From assembly GCA_016844515.1 (NCBI GenBank), contig JAERMP010000142.1, positions 5,422-17,784 of the forward strand: DNA of 12,363 nucleotides. The letters are read 5' to 3'. Positions 6,325 through 12,363 of the stretch are shown piece after piece. The position numbers and the translations under genes are program-made. Source of the DNA: Thermoleophilia bacterium (GTDB lineage Bacteria; Actinomycetota; Thermoleophilia; Gaiellales; Gaiellaceae). The number at the start of each line of letters is the position of its first letter. Position 1 is the first letter of the stretch. The notes beneath the pieces were generated by a model. It was not told the origin of the DNA and made no database searches. It saw nothing but the letters and a program-made list of their open reading frames with translations.

Positions 6325-8304
6325 TCACGCAGAGAGGTGCTCGATCTCGAGCTTCGGCAGATCGTTTCCAGGCTCGAAGCCGAGCACCTGAGCGTAGAAG
6401 GAGAGCTCGGCCTCGAGTGAGTTGACGATGTTCTCGGCCTTGCGGAATCCATGTCCCTCGCCCTCGTAGAGGAGATACGCGTGCGGTACCCCGCGCTCCT
6501 GCAAAGCCCTAACGATGAGCTCGGCCTGCGAGGGCGGGACAACCTTGTCGTCGGCGCCCTGGAGCACGAGCATCGGCGTCGAGATCCGATCGACGAAATG
6601 GATGGGGCTACGGGCACGGTAGAGGTCGGCTCGCTCCGGATACTGCCCAACCAGCGTGTGCTCGTACTGCAACTCGAACTTGTGCGTCTCGCCGCTGCCG
6701 AACTGCTCGAGGTCGGCGATTCCGAAGTACGTCGCTCCCGCCGCGAAGACATCAGTGAACGTCAGCGCACAGATCGTCGTGTATCCGCCCGCGCTACCTC
6801 CGGTGATGAGGAGCCGCTCGGGATCCGCCTCGCCGCGTTCCACGAGTGCGTGTGCGGCGTTGACACAGTCACGCAGGTCGACGACGCCCCACTGCCCGTT
6901 GAGCCTCTCTCGATAGGCGCGCCCGTAGCCCGTCGAGCCACCGTAGTTCACGTCCACGATCGCGAACCCGCGCGACGTCCAGAACTGCATCCCGAGACTG
7001 AAGACAGCCGACGTCGTTCCGGTCGGTCCTCCGTGGCTCATCACAATGAGCGGCGGCCGCTCGCCGTCCGGAGCCTCGTAGCCGGGATTCGTCGGGCAGT
7101 AGACGAGCGCGTGGACGGTCAGATCGTCGTCGGTAGGAAGCTCGACCGAGGTCGGCATCGAGACGAATGCAGGATCGATGGACACGTCGAGACTCGTCCG
7201 CAGAATGTCCATCTCGCGGCTCTCGACGTCGACCCGCGCGACGCTGTTCGGGATGGTCCGCGACCCGGCAACGACGACGATCTCCGTCCCCTCGGCCACG
7301 ACGTACGGCGAGCTCGCGATGCCGTCGAGCTCCAGGTCGAGCTCCTCGAAGACGCCCGTCTCTGGGTCGAGCACACCGAAGTAGTTGAAGCACAGATGCT
7401 CGTAGACGCAGGCGATGCGTCCGTCTCCGAGAAACGCGAACGAGCTCGCCCCGAAGGCCCAAGCCGGGAATCCGAACTCACGCTCCGCGGCATGCATGAC
7501 CGAGCGTGCGCCGTCGCGAATCCGCTCGAGGTTCCACCAGCCGCTTCGGTCGCTCGCAAACACGAGATCGCCCGAAGGGCTCCACTCGGGCTGCCAGATC
7601 GCCTCCGAGCCATCCGAGCCGGCAACGTGCTCGACCTCGCCGAGCGTCCCGTCCGAGCTCAAATCGGCGATGTGGAGCTCGCATCCGTCCCATGGCATCC
7701 AGGGGAGATTCCACGCGAGGAAACACAGCCGCCCGCCGTCGGCTGAGAAGCGAGGGCTCGAGTAGAAGTCGCGGCCGCCCGCGATCACTCGTGGCTCGGC
7801 GGATCCGTCCGTCGGCAGAGCGACGAGCTCGTTGATGACGTCAGCCGAGCGGTCACTCTCGGCGTGGCGCTCACGCACGCCGATCCAGTACCGGCCGTCG
7901 GGCGTGATGCGGCCGTCCGCGTAGCGATGACGGCGCCCCGCGACAGCCGACGTGATCGGCGCCGGCTCGGCTCCCGGCTCGATGCGATACAGCCGCTGAT
8001 CGTCGAAGTTCGAGCAGAACGCGGCGCCGCGATGGATGCAGTACGCCCCGCCCCCGTATTCGTGGACGGCGGTTCGGACGTTGAACTCGGCGGGTACGAC
8101 ATCCACCGTCGCTCCGTCCGCGTCGCGCCTGACGAGAACGACTCTGCCGTTCTCCGAAGCGCGACCCTCGAGCCACCACACCACGCCGTCCTCGATCCAT
8201 GGCGCGGACAGCCGCACGCCTGCGCGCGCAACCATCTCAGCGGAGATCGGCGAAGACCACGTTCCGTAGGGCGCGACCGTCCGCTGTGTGAGCTGGGATT
8301 CCAA
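6325..8304 (-). CDS. S9-family prolyl oligopeptidase-like serine peptidase
   Basis: This 659-residue protein has an N-terminal beta-propeller region (about 1–400, with repeated strand patterns such as SPRFSADGGRLCFLAWN and QPEWSPSGDLVFASDR) and a C-terminal alpha/beta-hydrolase domain. The domain starts near LIVMSHGGPTG, where HGGP forms the oxyanion region. The catalytic serine is S504 in GGSAGGYT, the aspartate is D586 in QGADDKVVPP and the histidine is H618 in GEGHGF. This fits the dipeptidyl-/acylaminoacyl-peptidase branch of S9. No signal peptide is seen, so a cytoplasmic role trimming peptides is likely. The only start that keeps the family N-terminus (APYGTWSSPI) is a TTG at 8304 with no good ribosome-binding site, 24 bases from the divergent HD gene. 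It is the first gene of the long minus-strand unit. Confidence 0.93.
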   Translation of the reverse strand: MESQLTQRTVAPYGTWSSPISAEMVARAGVRLSAPWIEDGVVWWLEGRASENGRVVLVRRDADGATVDVVPAEFNVRTAVHEYGGGAYCIHRGAAFCSNFDDQRLYRIEPGAEPAPITSAVAGRRHRYADGRITPDGRYWIGVRERHAESDRSADVINELVALPTDGSAEPRVIAGGRDFYSSPRFSADGGRLCFLAWNLPWMPWDGCELHIADLSSDGTLGEVEHVAGSDGSEAIWQPEWSPSGDLVFASDRSGWWNLERIRDGARSVMHAAEREFGFPAWAFGASSFAFLGDGRIACVYEHLCFNYFGVLDPETGVFEELDLELDGIASSPYVVAEGTEIVVVAGSRTIPNSVARVDVESREMDILRTSLDVSIDPAFVSMPTSVELPTDDDLTVHALVYCPTNPGYEAPDGERPPLIVMSHGGPTGTTSAVFSLGMQFWTSRGFAIVDVNYGGSTGYGRAYRERLNGQWGVVDLRDCVNAAHALVERGEADPERLLITGGSAGGYTTICALTFTDVFAAGATYFGIADLEQFGSGETHKFELQYEHTLVGQYPERADLYRARSPIHFVDRISTPMLVLQGADDKVVPPSQAELIVRALQERGVPHAYLLYEGEGHGFRKAENIVNSLEAELSFYAQVLGFEPGNDLPKLEIEHLSA

Positions 8305-8314
8305 CGGCGGCGGC

Positions 8315-8321
8315 TATCGTA
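8315..8321. promoter_or_regulatory. Possible shared, two-way -10 element between peptidase and HD gene
   Basis: The plus strand reads TATCGTA. Read rightward, TATCGT (8315–8320) fits TAnnnT and lies 8 bases before the GTG at 8329. Read leftward, TACGAT (8321–8316) also fits TAnnnT and lies 11 bases before the TTG at 8304. Both genes would then be leaderless or nearly so, which suits the lack of ribosome-binding sites. No -35 match is clear on either side. This is inference from spacing and a short motif. Confidence 0.35.
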
Positions 8322-8328
8322 CTCCGCC

Positions 8329-8847
8329 GTGCGGCCGAACCGAGACCAGGCGTGGGAAACCCTGACTCGCTACACGACAAGCGAGTCTCTCCTTCGCCAC
8401 GCGCTCGCTGTCGAGGCGTCGGTCGGGCTCTATGCGCGCCTCTACGGCGAGGACGAGGAGTTCTGGCGCTGCGTCGCCCTCCTCCACGACTTCGACTACG
8501 AGATCCACCCCACGCTGGACAAGCACCCGCAGGACGGCGCGCCCATTCTCCGCGAGGAGGGATACCCGGAAGAGCTGATCGAGGCAGCCCTCTCGCACGC
8601 CGAGCACCTGGCAATGCCGCGGGACACGCAGCTCAAGAAGGTGCTCTTCGCGTGCGACGAGCTCTCCGGCTTCATACACGCGTGCGGCCTCGTCCGGCCG
8701 ACTGGGATCGACGGGCTCGAGCCGAAGTCCGTGAAGAAGAAGCTCAAGCAGCCGTCCTTTGCCGCAGGGGTTCATCGCGACGAGGTGTACGCGGGAGCCG
8801 AGCTCCTCGGACTCGAGCTCGACGAGCACATCACGTCACAAACGTGA
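8329..8847 (+). CDS. HD-domain hydrolase-like protein
   Basis: This 172-residue protein carries an HD metal-binding domain. The likely ligands, counted from the GTG at 8329, are H24 (LLRHALAVEA), H53–D54 (LLHDFDYE), H90 in ALSHAEH and D110 in FACDELSGF; H66 in DKHPQDGA may also take part. The end (PKSVKKKLKQPSFAAGV...ELLGLELDEHI) is typical of a widespread group of small stand-alone HD proteins annotated as hydrolases without known substrate. Phosphatase or nucleotidase activity is likely by superfamily, but the substrate is unknown. No ATG exists near the start; the GTG keeps the family-like beginning and faces the peptidase start across 24 bases. The gene ends at a TGA inside a small inverted repeat and converges on the membrane peptide and hydrolase genes. 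Confidence 0.85.
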   Translation: MRPNRDQAWETLTRYTTSESLLRHALAVEASVGLYARLYGEDEEFWRCVALLHDFDYEIHPTLDKHPQDGAPILREEGYPEELIEAALSHAEHLAMPRDTQLKKVLFACDELSGFIHACGLVRPTGIDGLEPKSVKKKLKQPSFAAGVHRDEVYAGAELLGLELDEHITSQT

Positions 8848-8848
8848 T
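8830..8848 (+). terminator. Weak hairpin at the end of the HD gene
   Basis: ATCACG (8830–8835) and CGTGAT (8843–8848) can pair around a 7-base loop, and the TGA stop lies in the right arm. There is no T-run after it, so it could be an incidental hairpin or a weak terminator between convergent genes. The 63 bases that follow, up to the membrane peptide stop, hold nothing else I can support. Confidence 0.2.
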
Positions 8849-8911
8849 CAGCGCGATGCAGCCGATCGCCGGGGAGCTCGGCCTACGTACAGCTGATTCC
8901 GAGACCGGGGC

Positions 8912-8998
8912 CTAGCCCCAGATCAGCCAGCCGACAAAGATCCCGACGGCGAACCATGCGAGGCCGCCGAGGATGCCGAACGTCACGGAACGGTTCAC
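8912..8998 (-). CDS. Small single-span membrane peptide, 28 residues
   Basis: A GTG at 8998 opens VNRSVTFGILGGLAWFAVG followed by IFVGWLIWG and a TAG stop. Nearly all of it is one hydrophobic segment with a Gly-rich face, preceded by one Arg, as expected for a small inner-membrane peptide. It begins 9 bases after the stop of the dienelactone hydrolase and is in the same frame, so it is probably translated from the same mRNA. The even hydrophobic composition, compared with the charged shadow frames around it, argues that it is real. Function is unknown. A 5-bp GC hairpin (GGGGC/GCCCC, 8907–8919) overlaps its stop. Confidence 0.5.
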   Translation of the reverse strand: MNRSVTFGILGGLAWFAVGIFVGWLIWG

Positions 8999-9007
8999 TC
9001 GGCCATC

Positions 9008-9769
9008 CTACGCCGCGGAGCCGAACCGATCCACGAAGGCGAGCGTGCGCCGCCACGCGTCCTCGGAGTCGGCGGCGAACTCCTCGTACTTGCGGTCGAA
9101 GAAGCTGTGCGGGGCGCCGGGATACACCACGACCTCGTGCTCGACGCCCGCGTCGTCGAGTGCCTTGTCGAATGCGTCGACCTCGTCGAGCGAAATCCCA
9201 GGGTCGTCGCCGCCCATCAGGGCAAGGATCGGGGCGCTCAGATCCGCGGCGCGCTGCGTCGGGCCCGGGAACCCGTCGCGGCCAGGCCCAGGTCGTCCGT
9301 AGAAGCCGATCGCTCCGGCAAGCCCGTGCCCGCCGGCCGCGGCGAGCCACGAGTTGCGCCCGCCGAAGCAGAACCCGACAGTGAAGACCGCCTCACAACC
9401 TGCGCCTCGCAGATTCTCGACCGCTGCGGCGACATCGGCCTGGATCCCGTCCTGTGTGGTCCGTTCGACGTGCGGCATCCACTCGAACCCCTCGTCGCGT
9501 TTGGAGACCCCCGCGGTGCGTCCGAAGTAGTCGATCGCGACAGCCGAATACCCGCGCTCGGCGAAGCGGAGACCCAGCTCCTCGTAGAACCGGTACAGGC
9601 CCCGGATGTCCGGAAGGATGACGACGCCTGTCCGCGCTGCCTCGTCTGGCGCGGCAGCGAATGCAGCGAAGCGGTTGCCGTCGCGAGCCTCGAGGACGAG
9701 ATCGTCGTGCGAGACCGCTGCTCCGGACAGCGGCGGAATCGGCGGCGACGAGTCGTGGTCGAAGCACAT
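9008..9769 (-). CDS. Dienelactone hydrolase family protein
   Basis: This 253-residue alpha/beta-hydrolase is of the dienelactone hydrolase group. The nucleophile is a cysteine, C134 in VGFCFGGRNS. The other triad members are an Asp in MGGDDPGIS (D188 or D189) and H221 in GAPHSFFDR. VVILPDIRGLYRFYEELGLRFAERGY is the standard N-terminal strand/helix region of the family. Members open lactones or cleave small esters; many outside catechol pathways have no known substrate, and no catechol-pathway gene lies here. The ATG at 9769 is 9 bases past the aminotransferase stop with an AGGG just ahead. The first 20 residues, up to SHDDLVLEARDG, are a loose extension, but the frame has no better start. Confidence 0.92.
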   Translation of the reverse strand: MCFDHDSSPPIPPLSGAAVSHDDLVLEARDGNRFAAFAAAPDEAARTGVVILPDIRGLYRFYEELGLRFAERGYSAVAIDYFGRTAGVSKRDEGFEWMPHVERTTQDGIQADVAAAVENLRGAGCEAVFTVGFCFGGRNSWLAAAGGHGLAGAIGFYGRPGPGRDGFPGPTQRAADLSAPILALMGGDDPGISLDEVDAFDKALDDAGVEHEVVVYPGAPHSFFDRKYEEFAADSEDAWRRTLAFVDRFGSAA

Positions 9770-9778
9770 GCGGCGACC

Positions 9779-10840
9779 CTACAACGCTGCGACGAGCCGT
9801 TCGAGATCCTCGTCGCTCGTCCACCAGCCCACGGACGCGCGAACGAGCCCCCGCCCGGGGAGGTCCCGCACGATGACTCCTGCTTCGGCGAGCCGGGTGA
9901 CGACAGCTGCGGACTCCTCGACGGGCGCTCGCCAGGAGACGAGAGTCGCGCGCTCCTCCGGCACGATCACGTCAGCACCGGCCTCGGCCAGGAGCTCCCG
10001 GCAGCTCTCCGCCATCTCGGCTGCTCGCCCGAATCGCCACTCCGGCTGCGCGTCGAGTGCAGCACGCAGGCCGGAAAGGAGCGCCGCCGGGACCCAGTTC
10101 GGATCGAACCGACCCGCCCCCGGTTTCGGGATGAACCTTCCGTCCGGCTGATGCTCCTGCTGCGCGAAGTACCCGGGCCGGGCGACGCGAAGCCGCTCGG
10201 GGTCGGTGACCACGAGCGCGCCCGTGGCCTCAGGTCCGCAGAGCCACTTCTGGCCAGAGATGGTGGTGAAGTCGACGCCGGCCGCGTCGACGGGAATCGC
10301 GCCGACCGACTGCGCGCCGTCGACGAGGATGGGAAGCCCGGTGTGCGCCTTGAGCTCGTGCACGGGGAGCACCTGCCCCGTCGTCCAGAGGACGTGGGAG
10401 AGCGCGAGGAGCCGTGTGCGTGGCGTGACGGCCGACACGATCTGATCGGGGTCCGGTGGTACGACGACGACCCTCGCGCCGGAGGCATGCAGTGGCCCGA
10501 GGAGCCCGAAGTGCTCGTCGGTTGTCGTGACGACCTCGTTCTCCGGTCGAAGGTCGAGCCCCGCAAGCACGATGTTGCAGCCGTCCGTCGTCGACGCCGT
10601 CACCGCTACTTGTGTCGCGTCGACCCCGACAAGCGCGCCGAGCAAGCCGCGCAGCTCCTCCCGAAGCGCGAGGACGCGCTCGAAGTACGGCAAGCCGGCT
10701 CGCCCCTCGCAGAGGTTGCTCTCCTCTTCCGCGCGCATCGCCTCGATCGTCGCGCTGGCCAGAGGGCCGACACTGCCAGCCTGCAGGTACGCGAGTCTCT
10801 CGAGCACGGGGAACTGCGCGCGGGCGTTCTCGAACGTCAC
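9779..10840 (-). CDS. Class V aminotransferase-fold PLP enzyme (cysteine desulfurase/isopenicillin epimerase-like)
   Basis: This 353-residue fold type I PLP enzyme starts at the GTG at 10840. ARAQFPVLERLAYLQAGSVG matches the usual N-terminus of the group. TASTTDGCNIVLAGL binds the cofactor phosphate side, LSHVLWTTGQVLPV is the Ser-His segment, ILVDGAQSVGAIPVD carries the PLP-ring Asp (D174), and TISGQKWLCGPEATGAL carries the Schiff-base lysine K198. No cysteine loop of the SufS/IscS kind is evident near the C-terminus, so a desulfurase role is not favoured. Epimerase, lyase or hercynylcysteine-lyase-like roles are all possible and the substrate is unknown. A longer frame runs to 11059, but its first 73 residues are low-complexity Arg/Pro antisense to the glycosyltransferase. 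dienelactone hydrolase follows after 9 bases, probably as one unit. Confidence 0.9.
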   Translation of the reverse strand: MTFENARAQFPVLERLAYLQAGSVGPLASATIEAMRAEEESNLCEGRAGLPYFERVLALREELRGLLGALVGVDATQVAVTASTTDGCNIVLAGLDLRPENEVVTTTDEHFGLLGPLHASGARVVVVPPDPDQIVSAVTPRTRLLALSHVLWTTGQVLPVHELKAHTGLPILVDGAQSVGAIPVDAAGVDFTTISGQKWLCGPEATGALVVTDPERLRVARPGYFAQQEHQPDGRFIPKPGAGRFDPNWVPAALLSGLRAALDAQPEWRFGRAAEMAESCRELLAEAGADVIVPEERATLVSWRAPVEESAAVVTRLAEAGVIVRDLPGRGLVRASVGWWTSDEDLERLVAAL

Positions 10841-10881
10841 GGGCGGGATTGTGCCGACACCGCGTCTAACGTTCCCGTGCG
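10841..10881. promoter_or_regulatory. 41-base divergent gap with candidate -10 boxes
   Basis: This gap separates the aminotransferase GTG (10840) from the glycosyltransferase ATG (10882). TAACGT at 10867–10872 fits TAnnnT and lies 9 bases before the ATG. On the minus strand CACAAT (10853–10848) matches four of six TATAAT bases and lies 7 bases before the GTG. Neither gene has a clear ribosome-binding site, so leaderless starts are plausible. No convincing -35 is seen. Confidence 0.3.
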
Positions 10882-11934
10882 ATGCGCGTCGTCCTTGCCG
10901 ATCCTCCTGCATACACGCCCCCGTACGACCGCTCGCTTGCGGCCGCGCTCGCCCGAGCCGGGGCGGAGGTCGAGCTCGTGACGTCTCGGTTTCGGTTCGG
11001 CTCCGTGGCGTCTGCGGAGGGCTACGCAGCGCACGAGTGGTTCTACCCGATCTCGTCACGGATGGGCTCGTCGCGCCTGCGCCTTGCGGTGAAGGCTCTC
11101 GAGCACCCGCTTGGAATGGCTCGGCTGACCACGCTCAAGCCGGATGTGATGCACATGCAGTGGCTCGGCGCAGCCGAGGCCGACCGTTGGCTGCTCCGTC
11201 CGCGGAGCCCCGCAGTCTTTACGGCGCACGACATCATCCCCCGACGAACGGCGTCGAAAGGCGACCTCTGGAGAAGCCTCTTCGCGAAGTTCGACCGAGT
11301 GGTCGTCCACTCACAGCGAGGGCACAACCAGCTGGCGGAGTTCGGGATCGGCGCGGAGAAGCTGCGCGTTATCCCACACCCTGCCTTCCGCGAGGAGATC
11401 GATCGTGCGGACGACGGACGGACTGCGCTCGCGCTCGGTCTCATCCGCCCGTACAAGGGCACCGAGGACGCGGTCGAGGCCGTCATGCAAGTCGACGGCG
11501 CTCGCCTTCTGGTGGTGGGCGACCCTCGAGTACCGCTCGAAGGTCTCCAGCAGACCGCCGGCGCCAGAGCCGAGTGGCGACTCGGTTATCTGCCCGACTC
11601 CGAGCTCCGACGCGCGCTGTCGGAGGCGACGGTCGCGCTCTTCCCCTACCGCGCCGAGATCGACGTCTCCGGCGCCCTCCTGCAGGTGCTGGGGGCAGGT
11701 GTGCCGGCGATCGTCTACGACATCGGTGGGCTGGGCGAAGTGGTCGGGCGCTTCGCAGCGGGCGCCGTGGTTCCAGCGGGAGACGTGGAAGCAATGGCGG
11801 CGGCGCTCGAGAACTTGCTCGGCGATGCCGATGTGCTCGACGCTGCCAGACAAGGTGCAGAGCGAGCCCGCGCGGAGCTCACGTGGGAGGCGTCCGCCGA
11901 GGCGCACCTCGGGCTCTACCGCGAGATCGCGTGA
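10882..11934 (+). CDS. GT-B glycosyltransferase, family 4-like
   Basis: This 350-residue protein has the two Rossmann-like domains of GT-B enzymes. The N-terminal acceptor domain begins MRVVLADPPAYTPPYDRSLA and holds the VFTAHDIIPRR segment. The C-terminal donor domain has the LGLIRPYKG basic pair at 186–193 (Arg/Lys that hold the nucleotide diphosphate), LLVVGDPRVPLEG, and the end region SGALLQVLGAGVPAIVYD followed by GGLGEVV. In the usual E-x7-E motif the second Glu is normally in LLEAMAxG; here the same position is Q268. The sugar donor and acceptor cannot be told. The ATG stop/start overlap (TGATG) with the next gene, and GH15 after that, suggests a carbohydrate-linked operon. No membrane segment is seen, so it acts in the cytoplasm or at the membrane face. 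Confidence 0.88.
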   Translation: MRVVLADPPAYTPPYDRSLAAALARAGAEVELVTSRFRFGSVASAEGYAAHEWFYPISSRMGSSRLRLAVKALEHPLGMARLTTLKPDVMHMQWLGAAEADRWLLRPRSPAVFTAHDIIPRRTASKGDLWRSLFAKFDRVVVHSQRGHNQLAEFGIGAEKLRVIPHPAFREEIDRADDGRTALALGLIRPYKGTEDAVEAVMQVDGARLLVVGDPRVPLEGLQQTAGARAEWRLGYLPDSELRRALSEATVALFPYRAEIDVSGALLQVLGAGVPAIVYDIGGLGEVVGRFAAGAVVPAGDVEAMAAALENLLGDADVLDAARQGAERARAELTWEASAEAHLGLYREIA

Positions 11935-12245
11935 TGCGCCGGCGCGGGCGCTTCGCCGATCTGATCCGTCGCCAGCTCGACCACTTCGTAGCTGACGAAT
12001 CCCCGCTGCTACAAGAGGCCGCAGAAGCAAACAGCGCGTGGACGAACGCCGGCGCGAACGAGTCGGAAGAGCTCTACGGCGACTACCAGCTCGTCGTCGA
12101 CACCATCGGCGAGCGGCTGTACGACATTCGCGAGACATACGCAGCGCGCCTCGACGAGCGAGCCGCGGACGATTACCGTGCAGCGTTCAACCGAGCTGCG
12201 GGAAAGCGGTTCCGCCGCTTCGCCGGGCTCCTCGAGGACGAGTGA
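11934..12245 (+). CDS. Conserved-looking hypothetical protein, 103 residues
   Basis: The ATG at 11934 overlaps the glycosyltransferase stop (TGATG), and the TGA at 12243–12245 overlaps the next ATG in the same way. The protein is charged and appears all-helical: [20 protein letters not shown], then an Asn/Ala linker, then [20 protein letters not shown] and a basic end ([19 protein letters not shown]). No signal peptide, membrane span, Cys pair or catalytic motif is visible. I do not recognise a named domain. Double coupling to the glycosyltransferase and GH15 gene implies tight co-expression with them. A frame reading longer on the left is only antisense or shifted to the glycosyltransferase and is not used here. 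Confidence 0.85.
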   Translation: MRRRGRFADLIRRQLDHFVADESPLLQEAAEANSAWTNAGANESEELYGDYQLVVDTIGERLYDIRETYAARLDERAADDYRAAFNRAAGKRFRRFAGLLEDE

Positions 12246-12363
12246 TGGCGCGCATCGAGGACTACGGGCTGATCGGAGATCTGGAGAGTGCGGCTCTCGT
12301 CGACCGGCACGGTTCCATCGACTGGCTCTGTGTGCCCCGCTTCGACTCCGGCGCGATCTTCGC
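12245..12363 (+). CDS. GH15 glucoamylase/trehalase-family protein, first 39 residues (runs off the right edge)
   Basis: The ATG at 12245 opens [20 protein letters not shown] followed by [18 protein letters not shown]. This is the hallmark start of GH15 family proteins (I.DYALIGD..TAALV...GSIDWLC.PRFDS), which hydrolyse alpha-glucosidic bonds in starch-like glycans or trehalose. The catalytic domain lies beyond the window, so substrate preference is open. No signal peptide is present, which fits the cytoplasmic actinobacterial group, some of which are trehalases. It is coupled to the 103-residue gene by a TGATG overlap. Confidence 0.9.
   Translation, partial: MARIEDYGLIGDLESAALVDRHGSIDWLCVPRFDSGAIF

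Noticed and set aside
8907..8919. GC hairpin GGGGC–CTA–GCCCC at the end of the membrane peptide
   Set aside because: Only five pairs around a three-base loop and no T-run on either strand, so it is not strong enough to call a terminator.
9107..10981. A 624-residue open frame on the plus strand
   Set aside because: It is antisense to the hydrolase and aminotransferase genes, which carry full catalytic motifs. Its own product is Arg/Asp/Glu-rich with no recognisable domain, as expected from a GC-rich shadow frame.
10841..11059. N-terminal extension of the aminotransferase to an ATG at 11059
   Set aside because: The added 73 residues are Arg/Pro-rich, antisense to the glycosyltransferase, and unlike any class V enzyme; the GTG at 10840 starts right at the family N-terminus.
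10527..12245. A 572-residue plus-strand frame ending with the 103-residue protein
   Set aside because: The left part is antisense to the aminotransferase and then a shifted frame of the glycosyltransferase, with low-complexity Arg/Ser content. The ATG at 11934 is the natural start.

Overview
The window is GC-rich and tightly packed. Coding density is near total, many genes start with GTG or TTG, and stop/start overlaps are frequent (GTGA, TGATG). With a sepF–yggS pair and a MurA carrying Asp at the catalytic Cys position, this suggests an actinobacterial chromosome, possibly a deep-branching lineage such as Thermoleophilia. The phylum is a reasonable inference; the class is a guess. I see no tRNA, rRNA, CRISPR array, insertion sequence or phage gene, and no gene-free stretch over 300 bases.

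Left block, minus strand, read from 8304 down to 1: an S9 prolyl-oligopeptidase-type peptidase, a MurA-family enolpyruvyl transferase, a degenerate HisB-like protein whose GTG start overlaps the murA stop, a RidA-family deaminase, a GNAT acetyltransferase, a DHH/DHHA1–CBS–CBS–poly(A) polymerase-head gene split by a frame change near 2950, a YggS-type PLP-binding protein, and the N-terminal part of SepF. Gaps are 0–23 bases, so this looks like one long transcription unit joining cell-wall/division genes (murA, sepF) with PLP/enamine housekeeping (ridA, yggS) and RNA end processing. Two tandem copies of a 14-bp GGGGTCAGACCCC-type palindrome sit at the hisB-like/ridA junction and encode the last residues of the HisB-like protein.

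Middle block: an HD-domain protein on the plus strand starts only 24 bases from the peptidase start. Converging on it from the right are, on the minus strand, a class V PLP aminotransferase-fold enzyme, a dienelactone hydrolase and a 28-residue single-span membrane peptide.

Right block, plus strand from 10882: a GT-B (family 4-like) glycosyltransferase, a 103-residue unknown protein and the start of a GH15 glucoamylase/trehalase-family protein, each joined by a TGATG overlap. This looks like a carbohydrate-related operon continuing past the right edge.

The points most worth a second look are the HisB-like protein that has lost most metal ligands, the repeat that forms its C-terminus, the broken DHH–nucleotidyltransferase fusion, the fosfomycin-resistant-type MurA, and two very short divergent intergenic regions that suggest leaderless or shared promoters.
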